The notes below the pieces were generated by a model that made no database searches, had not been told where the DNA came from, and was given only the letters and a program-made list of their open reading frames with translations. Positions 1 to 11,600 of a stretch of 64,000 nucleotides of DNA are shown one piece after another (position 1 is the first letter of the stretch; the number at the start of each line of letters is the position of its first letter). This DNA is from Leuctra nigra (taxonomy: Eukaryota; Arthropoda; Insecta; Plecoptera; Leuctridae): assembly GCA_934045905.1 (NCBI GenBank), contig OW203762.1, forward strand, positions 18,694,345 through 18,758,344, read 5' to 3'. A program made the translations under genes and the position numbers.

Positions 1-218
1 GATCCTTGTAACGGGGGATGACGACATCTGACAGGGATTGGCTCGGACGTTTTCCTTGGCGCGACTTTCTTTATGACGAGTCCACTGGACTGAAACGCAT
101 TTCCAATGCGCTTGACACTTTGCCAGCGGCACTTGGAACTGAGTCAACTCGCGGAGAAACAACCCTTTCAAGGACGTCAAGGTCACGAGATGTGTCAGAA
201 GGATGAGAGATTCGCAGC
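1..218. other. No gene recognised; moderately GC-rich edge
   Basis: This stretch is less AT-rich than its surroundings and contains short open frames on both strands. None resembles a known protein and no convincing splice sites frame them. It could be the end of an exon or a repeat cut by the window edge. Confidence 0.3.
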
Positions 219-611
219 TTAAGAGGCAAACGGAAGCGAACGGGAATCGCACGGTTCGTCAAAGCGGTTTTTTGAAATTTTGCCTTCCCACTAAATAATT
301 TTAAGAAATCAGATAGTAACGACCCATAACAGCCTTATGGACTAAATAATGCCACACACTGGAGTACTTTAATTCTTCTGGTGCGACCTCAAAGTGTTAA
401 ATACGATTGTTTTACTAAAAATATCGTATTTAACACTTTGAGGTCGTACCAGAGGTCATAGTGAACTCCAGTGTTCGGCATTATTTAGTCCATAAGGCTG
501 TTATGGGTCGTTACTATCTGATTTCTAAAAATTATTTAGTAGGAAATCAAAATTTAAAAAAAACGCTTTGACGAACCGTGCGATTCCCGTTCGCTTCCGT
601 TTGCCTCTTAA
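219..611. mobile_element. TTAA-flanked foldback MITE (piggyBac-like by target site)
   Basis: The whole 393 bp folds back on itself around position 412. The outer arms begin TTAAGAGGCAAACGGAAGCG and return as its reverse complement ending in TTAA at 608-611. A second pair of arms (cataagg/ccttatg region, 335-355 and 490-500) and a third (cctcaaagtgttaaatacga) continue the pairing almost to the centre. TTAA at both edges is the piggyBac target duplication, which is the basis for the class suggestion. No coding capacity. The near-complete pairing suggests a young copy. Confidence 0.75.
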
Positions 612-716
612 AGCAACGAAAACATTTTCTTTCTCAAGATATTTACAGCCTAATGCTACTGAAACGTATTCTTTACTATTTTGGTATTTAGCAACGTTGA
701 TCTTCTGATTAGTACA

Positions 717-844
717 AGGGTGCGATCATATAAAATGTTGTCGCGTGACAAGTTTCTCATCTCACCCGAGAAGTCCGTGAACAACATTGAGATTAGAAAA
801 TGTTTACGAGAGAAAAAAGTTGTAATTTTACATGATCGCACCCT
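717..844. mobile_element. Short MITE, AGGGTGCGAT family
   Basis: The ends are inverted repeats (AGGGTGCGATCATATAAAAT and its complement ending ATCGCACCCT), about 20 bp long, on a 128-bp non-coding body. A relative with similar ends and body lies at 3370-3499. No clear target duplication was identified. Confidence 0.6.
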
Positions 845-2526
845 CTGGTCATGTAAAAGAAAACGGATTTCGTATTAACAATTTAACATATATACAAAAA
901 ACGCGTTATTTTTGTGCAAATGTGTGACCTTTTTTAACAGGAATCGGGTTGTACACTCCACAAGCAAAGTTGTACACTCCATAATAAAAAAATAATTTGA
1001 ATCTAATAAGAAAATATCTTTGCAGTTTCAAGAAACATAGATAATAATGTCAGGCACGTGCACAAAGTTGCATGAGCATTGCGCATTTTATTGGTAAAGC
1101 CCAACTGCTATCCTACTGTGTGACAGAAAGGCCACAAAACCTCGACAGCAGGAATGCAGCATCTGGAATGTCTGGCCCCTGCCTTTGACTGAGACTCCTC
1201 CTCCATTTCTCTCTGCCTCCTTGAGATTGCGATGCTGGAAGTGAGCAGACAATTAGTACGACGTTTTGACAGACGCACATCAGTCATGTGCCAGCCACGT
1301 GATTGTATTAAGTCGCTACAACCAGAAGAACGAAGCGTCTTATCCCCCCCCCCACCCCATTGTTGCGCAGGAATTTGTTAATATGTGTCCTGTTATTGCT
1401 TAATATCTAGGCGACTCGTTGTCACATTGTTGTGAACATGTTTTATCGCGTCACTGAAGAAAATCCTACCGATGCCACCATTGTAGACGTCACAGATAAT
1501 AGTTATTAATAAGTATAAATCATTTTAATGATAATTTACAATGTTATTATGCAAAGATACATTCTCATATCACATTAATTGCTTTTTAACCATTCAGTAA
1601 TTTTCAATGTAACGAGTTTACAAATGGTGGCAGACGTAGGTTTTCTATGATAACATGTTTCACATCTCAGCATTAACACATAGTTGAGAAAACTGTGAGC
1701 TATATGGATATTTTAAACATTGTATTTTTAATTTGACGAAAGCAGCCAATCAGGGACGTTGATGACGTCATTATGGCGCCTCCGCTTGAATTGTGTCAAG
1801 TTAGAAGCAGAAAGCAAGAACAAGGCTACGTTGCTAATTACTTTTTAAGAATGCAGACTTTTTATTAATGTTTCGAATATAACACTCATTTTTAGGCCCC
1901 TAAAAAATTTCGCATCCATCTATGCCACCATTTGTAATTAGTGCGTTTTTAATATATTCAAACTACGTTATGAATATGCATGATATTCAAACTCATCATA
2001 ATAATGAGACAGAATATTCATTATGTTTACATTTAGATGTGTACGCTATACATATATGACCAGCGCATTAAAATGCAATATGCCTTATTCAATATTTACT
2101 AAGCACTCGGGCGAAAGAAGCTACGAAATATGAAGTTTAGAATGTATACACTGAGCTTGTGACTCTAGACGCTGAACTTAAAGCTTTTACATATGACCAT
2201 ACGTCAGTATTCAAACGTCCATTTTAGTTCATGTCTTTTCCTGCGACATTCGTAACTAATATGTAAGGGGATTACTCTATGAAATTTTAAGATGGTTTGG
2301 AAAAAATGTGTTCTTCTGATGATTTGTCTGAAGGATTCCGAAGCATACAAAGTCGGAGTATTCGGTTTTTTCTCAGGCTCCTTGTGAAAGATTTAGTAAA
2401 TGTTCCATCATTATAAACTTCCAGTGAACCTCCAGACCTGATTCATGTGTCCAGGACGTATCCAGGAAGTGTCCAGGACGTCTGGAATGAATCCCGATGA
2501 AGCTAATGCCTGTGTTTTGGTTCCAG
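845..2526. other. No coding exon recognised upstream of the FLVCR exons
   Basis: AT-rich sequence, probably intron of the FLVCR-type gene whose downstream exons begin at 2527. There is a C10 tract near 1344. A CCAAT word followed by TGACGTCA at about 1746-1770 looks promoter-like, but no exon could be tied to it. Confidence 0.35.
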
Positions 2527-4034
2527 ACTGCACAGGAAGATGCTGGAAGGATCGGACTCACGATTGTTCTGGCTGGAATGTGTGGCTCAGTGTTGGGAGG
2601 CATCGTGCTGGACAAGACAAAGAAGTTCAAGTAAGTTCAAGACATCGTATCTATTTGTAACATAATATCCTTCGCATAACTTGACAATAGTACAAATGTT
2701 ATTATTAAAATCCTTGGGCCAGATAGACAAAGGTTCTGAGACTGATAGCGGCATTGCTTTAGGCCTGTATAGCATTATAATTACCGATATCTTCATGCCA
2801 TGTTATCACATCATAACAACACGTATTGTAAATTGCGATTTGTTTATTGCAATTATAAAGTTACAGAAGATAATTCAGTCATAGGATTTTCGAATCCATA
2901 TCTTTTGATTTGGATTCAGGGACCTTTCTGGGATTCTAGGACTGATATGGACTTGGACACAACATCACGGATACTTCATGCTTTACAATACATTCGTTTC
3001 GTAGTTTTGCAAAAGAAAATTGTCTTCTTCAGTGATTTGATCCTATTCTTTTACTCTTTCTGTTATTCCCGCCCCAGCATAACGTCTGTCGTCATACTCG
3101 TCTCGGGCAGCGTGTTAATGTTGTCTTGTACTTTGTGTTCGTGCAGGGAGACGACTCTGGGTCTCTACATCTTCTCTCTGGTCGGCATGATCATATTCAC
3201 CACCACCCTCGGCAGCGGCCACATCGCCGTCGTCTACGTCATCTCCGGCCTCCTCGGGTAAGTCTCTCTCGCTCATAAGTACCAAGAGATTGATGAATTA
3301 ATCATCTTATGCTGATCAGGGTTGGAAACAAATATTCACATAGCTTTGACATCATGTAGTCGGCAGTCCAGGGGTGGGATTACATAAAATGAGAACTTTC
3401 TTGTCACGGTGACAAGCTTCTCATATCAATGTTATTCACGGCCTTCTAGGGTCTTGTCACCGTGACAAAGAAGTTATCACTTTATGTAATCGCACCCCAG
3501 TACGTATAGACGGTGAGCATTTTACTGTCGACAATATTACACTAACCTGGATTCGAACCAGCATTCTTCATCAATATTTTAATTGCATGGAACAAGTTTA
3601 CAAGAAGCGAAGTGACGTCAATATTCTTGTATTTCGATCACTGTAAGGTGACGAGACGCGCACGGTTCTTCAAAGTGTTTCATTGATTGTTTTCTTCTTT
3701 GCATTATTGAAATTGTATAAATGATTTCAAAATATGTACTCGCAGGTTCTTCATGACCGGCTACCTGCCCGTCGGGTTCGAGCTCGCCGCTGAGCTGACC
3801 TACCCAGAGCCCGAGGGCACTAGCGCCGGGCTGCTCAACGCCGCCGCCCAAGTGTTCGGCATCCTGCTGACGATGCTCTACGGCTGGATGCTCAAGGAGT
3901 TCGGCGACCTGGTGGCGAACATCGCGCTCTGCTGCGCGCTCGTCATCGGCGTCATCTTCACCGCCCTCATCAAGCCCGACCTGCGCAGACAGGCGGCGCA
4001 GCAGAAGGACCAGGCGGGACAAGGGAGGTATTAG
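2527..4034 (+). CDS. FLVCR: FLVCR-family major facilitator transporter, last three coding exons (5' partial)
   Basis: This is the C-terminal third of an FLVCR-type membrane transporter. Family members export haem or carry choline and ethanolamine across plasma, ER or mitochondrial membranes. The exons are 2527-2630, 3147-3257 and 3746-4034, each bounded by ag/gt, with phases 2 and 2 that join cleanly. The joined frame reads [16 protein letters not shown], then [16 protein letters not shown], then [20 protein letters not shown], followed by a hydrophobic pair of helices and a short charged tail ending at TAG 4032-4034. These signature stretches are shared by animal FLVCR1/2 and match transmembrane helices of the second six-helix half. 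About 167 residues are visible. The third exon is markedly GC-rich compared with its introns. The first exons lie to the left of the window. FLVCR1 versus FLVCR2 cannot be decided from this part. Confidence 0.9.
3370..3499. mobile_element. MITE in FLVCR intron, AGGGTGCGAT family
   Basis: Inverted ends AGGGGTGGGATTACATAAA and TTTATGTAATCGCACCCC pair, with an inner palindromic CTTGTCACGGTGACAAG word repeated in inverted form. It is related to the element at 717-844 and lies between the second and third visible FLVCR exons. Confidence 0.6.
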
Positions 4035-7000
4035 TGCGCAGCGGCTGGCGCAGGGTTTTACATGACGGGATTCCAGATGGGCAGTAAGAGTGCAGACACG
4101 AGCAATGTTAGAAGGAAATTCTAAACATGAGGCATAAAACATGAAAGTCTAGAATCTGCGCGAAACGCTATTTCTGACGCTGGAGAACATAAGTCGTAAC
4201 TTTTTCTCACCCCTGTAGGTGCGAGTTAAAACTCTATTATTACCTCATTCCACGTAATAGCGGATGGTTACATCATGTCTAATCAGTCACTATTTGATTG
4301 TATATTACCTAAATGTGTGTTACCCATCGACAAAATAGTTGTTGATGATATAAACTAAAAAGTCTGAGGACTCTGCTTCAATTCCACTGAAGCTACTTTC
4401 CCCTCATTCGAGATTTTTTAAATTCTTCGAATTAATGAAAACTTGATGTTTTGACAGCAACAGTTTTAAATTAGAGAAAGGATGGCTTCTTCCTCTAATG
4501 TCTTGCAAGCGAAAGAAGAAAGACTTTGCTACGACTCTGGCTCTCCGTACGTCGCAAAATGAAATCGTTCTTTAGATCCAGGATTTGAAATAATTGAGTA
4601 AATGAGGATGGAACGAAGAGTTTAAATAATATGTTGTTAATTATGCTCGCGTTGTTTCTAATTCCTTTATGCAGTATCTTAGGTTTCACGAGAGGTTTTG
4701 GTTCGAACTCTGGTAACAGTAAATAAGGAGAGCAATTCTGAATAGACTTACAAAAACACATGAAGCACGTTCGTTCTTCTTGAAATGGATGATGGATTGT
4801 GTTGCGGGTGCAGAAGTAAGCATGACCTGGACTGTACTTGACATCTGGGATCCCAGGGATTAGTGTGGGAATGACATGAGTTAGAGCGAGGGAGAGTGAG
4901 AGGGAAAGGCATGAAGAAGAGGAAGATGGAGTGCGGGATTGGAAGCTGGTCTTGCCAAGTCCATACATTGGTTTCCACGACTCAATAGTGATCAACACAT
5001 GATCCTACATATATTTTAAATAAGAATCATTATTCAAAATATATTTTATATTTATAGCTAATTTAAATATAATTATTGTAGATAGTTTAGGTATATTTTA
5101 AACCTGTGATACAAAAGTGTAGATCAACTTTTGAAGTATTGCCTAACGTATTAATTAATGAACAAATTTGGGAAATATTTTTATCGTTGAACAATCCAGG
5201 GATATGGAAGCAAAAGCATTTACTTTGATAATGGGTATTATTTAAAAATCACCAAAGCAAAATTTGGAACCCTGTTTAAGGAAAACTATTTTTGTCTTAA
5301 AGGAACAGGTTGATGCAGAAAATATACCACATATAAAATGATGTTATATTCTGAATTTTAATTATAATGAAGGTATAATTCTTTTGCTTCTGTAAACCAA
5401 ATAGTTAACTATGTTCAATGTTATTTATTGATTTCTTATAAAGCAACAAGACAGCTAACGAGAAGGGATCTGAAAGAATATTACGAAGCGAGCTTGATAT
5501 ACTCTGACGCAAGGACGTAATGTTGTTGTACATACTTCGACTTGGAAGCTCTTCTTGTTGATTGTGATGAGCAAAGTCGCAACTTGCCAAGACAGTCATC
5601 AGTATTATGTATTATATATCTACTCATTCCATGTGAGGTTGACAATAAACATGTGTGAGCTTGTTACATAGATGACCTTCTTCACCACAAAAGCGAACAT
5701 AAACTATATTATTAGGTTCCAAGTAAATTAGTTGGAAATATCATGTTTGTTGTAGGTTTCCGAAGGAATATCCAGAAATTAATAATTTGTGTCAATTCTC
5801 GGTATATTTTGAGATTCATTTGTAGGAGAATGCGGGTATAGTTCCAATTGAAAAGCACGGGCACGGCATCTCCATAGTTCTTCCTTTCTGAACCCAAATT
5901 CTTGAACATTCATGTTTTGAAAAGTATTACTGGTATTGTTGAAAACGTGGAAATTGTGAAAATAATTTAGTTACTTATTCTTGTTTCAACCATCAAACTG
6001 CCAGTGGTTTCAATTTTATATTGTGTTTTGTGTTTACTTTCAAAACTTTGAACTCTTTACGATTTTTGAAAAAGAGAAAAGGTTAAAAATCTATTATTTT
6101 AAAATTTCAGCGTCAAAACGTGAATTGTTTCAAAACCAGAATGTTCAAGAAGTAGTGTCCTGAAAGCCAATAATAAAGTCACTTTTATAACAATGGTTTT
6201 GAATCCAGAAATCCATGCTTTTGACGGGTATTTAAAAAAATTGAAATTGGTTGATTATTTTTGGTAGATTTACTTCTGTGGTGACGAGAAAAGTAAACGT
6301 TATTCCTCCATTGGCTGATCCTCTGGAGGAAGAGAGGGGGACAAAACGTGAAAGTAATACACACACTTCCAATAAACCTAGTATTACCTTCTTGTTATTA
6401 CGCCAATATTTAGCAAGTGGCAAGCTAGCATAACGCATTTCTAATCATGTTGTTGGTTGTTGTTATTGTTGTTATTGTGTAGTTTTGTGTCTTGTTTTTT
6501 ATATATATGAATGTTCCGAAAACGAATTACGGGATCCTATAGCTTAAGTTGGTACTGAAGCTTGTTCAAAAAGTAATTCTAAGTTTAGTTTTTAAATATT
6601 TTAATAGTGTTTAAGAGTGACACAAGTCAGGTATTGATTTTAAGTTTATTTAAAATTAATTGTATCTAGATTTAAAGACAGTAATTTGTATTTTATGTCA
6701 ACTGCATTGAAGAATTAGTCGCATTGTGAATATAATTAAATATCATCACACCAGCAGAGGTCATCATAAAACTAAAACTCAGAATCAAAATGTTTTTTTT
6801 TAAATTATTACATAACTAATTATCTACTTTCTTCATACAATTTAATGTTCCATATCACTTGTATTTTCATGCAATAATTGCATTTAAAAGACATGGTCAT
6901 TCCAAACCAGGAAAACTATCAAAAATATTATTTGTTTAGATTGACCCAATGAACATGTCATAGAATCAATTAAAAACCAACAAACTAGAATATAAGAGAA

Positions 7001-8485
7001 AGACATCGCTTATTGCTTGTTTTAGACACAAGTAAGATACAGAGTTTTATTATTATACTAATATTATTATGTAGATATTATATATATATATATACATGAT
7101 CCGTGAAGAAAAACCTGAGGCTACGTATAGCAAAAAATACCTAGACATTTATCTTGTCCATGGGTGTATCTTCACCTTGAAGTGTTTACGCTTCAGATTG
7201 TAATAATGTTCTATGTATTTCGTGCTGACAATAATATTGTGTAGGATAGATCTTCAAACCAAGATATTTCTTGAAAGATGCATCATTGTAGATCAAGTGC
7301 ATTTCAACCAAATAAACTAAATTTATATCTAGGAACTCTATAGAGCCTATTGGCTATTGAATAGACATGCAAAAGGCTGTTGAGCGTGACAATACCTACC
7401 TATTAAGACAATAGAAAACTGTGAATAGATATCTTCTTCTTCCAATAATTAGTAAGTGATGCATGAATTTACTTCCATGTAAAGAGAGTTTCGAATGTAG
7501 AAAATAGTGAATATGTATTTCAAACTGTCTGTTTTTTAAATTTTAACTTTCAATGTAAATGACTGTGAGATTTGACAATAAATAAATAATTATTAATTAA
7601 AATATATTTTATGTAAGATCATTTCCATTCCATTTCCTGGCTTTAAACAGTGATGCAACAAAGTATTATTTTTCACTGTAAAAAAGTAAAATGCATGCAT
7701 GCTCATTTGCAGGTTGGCTAGTTGTTATGGTGACAACATTTCTCACAAGTTCATTTCCTATTCAAGATTCAGAATCTTCTCTTCTAGAAATTTCACGGCC
7801 CTTATCTAAATACCCAACACAATTGCTAATTTGGTCATACCTAGTGTACCCGGTTATAGCTACACCAATAACATTGTGGGACTAGCCTTGGACTAGGAGA
7901 ACAACGCTAGTCCCCACTGAAGTCAAACCGTAAAAAAGTCAATAAACAAGGGTCTCGAGACTAGATCTATATTCTGAGGATGGGATAATAAATAGTCTTC
8001 TAGATAATGATAAAATGTACTACATTTTTATTGAATAACACATGACACATTGTTTATATCCTACTTATTTAGGTACTAACATTCTCTTTGATTTACTGAC
8101 AGTAATGCGTGACTATTAAATTGTCCAAAATAAAGTAGGTAGTATGTAAAATAAATGTAGTTTTACACTGAGGCCCGATTCTATAACTGCAAAGCGGTAC
8201 GCAAATCCGCTTGCTATGAGATTTTGCCATAAGCTTTATACACATTGTGATTCCTCTAGCAATCGGAAATAGTTGTAGAATCAGGACACTGACAAAGTTC
8301 TCACTTATGGATTAAGAAAACTAGATAAGACTTACAAGTATCTCTATGGCTACGACAATCATTTTACATGCCAAAATTTCAATCTGTAATAAGTAATTAC
8401 TAATTCCCATACTTGTACAACAGCATATTGCCTGGACAATACGTTCATAGAAATTTGAAGGTCTGTTCAATATTCAATCACTATG
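4035..8485. other. 3' flanks of convergent FLVCR and RBBP5; no gene seen
   Basis: AT-rich intergenic sequence between two convergent genes. It should hold both 3' untranslated regions. No open frame here has recognisable protein similarity. A TTTATT at 8486-8491 (AATAAA on the minus strand) is a plausible RBBP5 polyadenylation signal, about 140 bp past the stop codon. Confidence 0.4.
8170..8287. mobile_element. Small degenerate MITE
   Basis: The ends gcccgattctataactg and tagttgtagaatcagg are imperfect inverted repeats on a roughly 118-bp body. No target duplication is clear. It lies just past the putative end of RBBP5. Confidence 0.4.
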
Positions 8486-8628
8486 TTTATTTGATACGGA
8501 ATTAGCACTGGTAAAGTAGGTAGGTAGTTCTAATTTGTTTTGATCTCATACCTCCACGGCAGTGAGGAATAAGTGACGATGACGACAAGGGTGATGGAAA
8601 CGTTGATGGCGATGCGATGCCTGGTAAA

Positions 8629-11600
8629 TTACTTGCTTTTCTTCCGGTCTTCTGTTCGCGGTGGACGTCCGGCTTTCTTGGGTCCGGTTTGTTGTTTGCT
8701 TAGCAGTGGGTGGAGCTCTGCGAAACATTCAATCAAATAGCCATAAAACAGTGACACATAAATACATACATACATTTTAGATGGTACAAGTTTGGTACAA
8801 CTACAAGGTTTAAAAAGGGGACCCTTGCTTTTTCAGGAGCAAGTCATTTATTTACTACATTATGTTATTGAACATAGGTATTGGCCACACTCAATAAGAA
8901 TGTCACAACTGAAAAATGGTAGTTTAGATAGTGATCATACCTGAATATACTACGTAACTACATATCTTCTTGTCATTATCAATCTAATGAAGTAATAGCA
9001 AAAGCAAGTGTCACCACGGTACTCTTATGGTTTTCTCTAAGTTTTTTGTGTCTGTTTTTGCCCAGGCTGCTCGGATCAAACCGTTCAACCAATAGAAATA
9101 AAATTTTGCCCACCTACTAATATCAGGAGGTCTCATGTACAGTTTTTAAGTAGGATTATGCAATCTTTTAAAAATTAAAACTTAAACCGTTTGACCGATC
9201 AACTTCAAATTTTGCATGGTCATCGGGACCAACATTTTAGGTGTTTTTACCATTTTCACACTAATCTGTCATGAACTTAAAAAATTACAGACAACATGCG
9301 TGCTTGGAAATATTTTGTCAAATTTCTTAATGGAAATTTCAGACATTTAACACTGCTGCTTTGACGCATTTCGTTTCGCCTCTTTCCAAGGTCTGTAGAG
9401 CAGAGACTTGCAAACGCATATCAAATCGCATGCAATACGAAGGCTCGCTCATCAACGCATTACACAGAGTACTTTCCTAGTTATCCTAGTTCATGTTGCG
9501 TCATGACTCACCTTCGACAGGTGCCCCCTCCAGCGGTATGTCGTACGAGCGGTACTTTTTCTTGGCGGGACTGCTGTTCTCCTTCTCGCCACCAGGCGGC
9601 ACTGGGACAGGGGGTGCAGGGGCCGCGGCCCACCCCTCCTCGGGGTCCTCCACTTCCGGCGCGATGGGCAGGAACTGCAGCACGCCGATGTCTTCCGACT
9701 CCTCGTCCGATGAACAGAATGCTGCCACTGGCTCGATGGTTGAAACGTCCACCTGAAGAACACACAAGTTACTACGGTACCACTCCCAACGCCACTCCCT
9801 CTACTTGTTTATTTATATGTACAGTCTAATTTGTAGAAGTTTTGAAGAAATATTATACTAGAAGTTTTTGAATTAAATTACAATTATGGGAGTGAGTGGC
9901 TGAAATGAATTGGGAGAATGATGATTGATGAATTAGAACAAATTCCTAGAAAAGTATAATGACTAAAAGAAGCAGAAGAAAAGAGCTAGGTATGCAGAGC
10001 AAAGTTGAAAGATCAAATAAATCAAAATTGATAAAGAAGAGAAAGGAGATGTTACCTTATAGAATGAAGTAGGAAAAGACAAAATGATATCAGATTCAGA
10101 GTGGTCATGCTATGCCCAGTATTAAATTGTAAATACCTACATTTTGTTAACCCCCCTCCCCCCCCCCCCACCATAGGTTCCAAATTAAATTAAAAATATG
10201 TAAAACTTTAAAATGGTAAATAAAAATCTGTTAAAGAAAACATTGCTTTCTATAGGATGTTAATTAGTATTTTTTTTTTTTTATTTTTTTTTTTGCTATG
10301 GCGTTATAGGACTGGTAGTCCTACTGCCGCCTCAACAACTCTACTCCATTGACGATGCGCCATTATATCGGAGGTGAAGTTGGTTGAGGATTCGTAACTT
10401 AGGGATGTTAAGCGAGTGAGTAGTTAGCTCCCTGCGCTCTGCTGTTGTTTAACGTCCCATCCCAAGGACGGTGTTACGCCCGTCGAGAGACTGATAACAG
10501 GTGGAGGGGTGTCGTTACACTAACCCCCAACCACCCCAGTCTCTCTGGCCCAACGGCAGCAACTGGCAGGCCAGAGTTGAATGGTCACCCATCCAACTAC
10601 CGACTGCGCTCAATGTTGCTTAACCTCGGTGATCTGACGAGAACCGAGGTATCCATTACACCAGCCGTTGGTTAATTAGTATAACCAACCAATATCCCCA
10701 GATAATCTTCAACTTCTGCTCAGTTCTCTCAAGGTCCGCGATTAAATGACCTGAATCAATTACAATATATCGAACACTCACCTCAAGGTCGTCCTCCTGC
10801 TTCTCCGGTCCGAGCTGCACGGACTTGTCCTCGTCAGAGAGATCGAACTCGGACTCTCGCTCCTCGTACTCGACGTTCTCGTCCAGCTCCTTGAAGTCGG
10901 GAGCGAAGGCGGACCAGTTCTCCACCTGGTTCTGCGCCCACACGCTCACGACCCCGCTGCTGATGCTCGATATGATGGGTCGGACAGGATGCCACTGGAC
11001 ACGACAGACGTACATTACACTCAAGAGGCACACTGTTATGCAACTTGACTTATGGTAATGGGTGAATGTCTATGAGGAAGATTAGGAGATGATAGGTAAA
11101 GAAGGAGGCAGTTAAATGTAGAAGGACTTTTTTCAACAACTGCTTCTCAATTGATGGAATGTACGAAAAACCTCAGAATGATGTTCGCAGGAATTCAACG
11201 CAGGACATCAGGTTAGTTATTCCAGAGTGTATAGAAAACACAGCCTTGTATAACATAGAATGCATGGCGATTCCACTGCATGGCAAAACCTGTAACACCA
11301 ACGACCTACTTTATGGAACGATGCGAGCGTAGCGGCAGAATAGAAAACTACTAACATTGCCTGTTGTTTTGGAGTTCAAAACTTCTTCTTCTAGTTCAAC
11401 TTTTTGCCGCTAATGCATGAAGGAGGTCGCGTCGATCAGATCAAGGCTCGCCTCTAACGACAAAATCGTATACACTTGGTTAACATGGCAACTGCATACG
11501 TTGATACACTATGCTTCTTGTGTATAGCAGCCATGTTTTCTATACACTTTGGTTATGATAACTTTAAAATTCCTGATTCGGCCCGTATACGATTAGGTGC

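Noticed and set aside
3618..4142. 174-codon minus-strand open frame
   Set aside because: Antisense shadow of the GC-rich last FLVCR exon; residues do not resemble a known protein.
9493..9829. Several GC-rich open frames on both strands
   Set aside because: They are shadows of RBBP5 exon 10 in other frames.
10583..10672. A functional 5S rRNA gene
   Set aside because: It is diverged, joined to a non-5S body with an A-rich tail, and the same chimera occurs at 28620-29011, so it is a SINE head.
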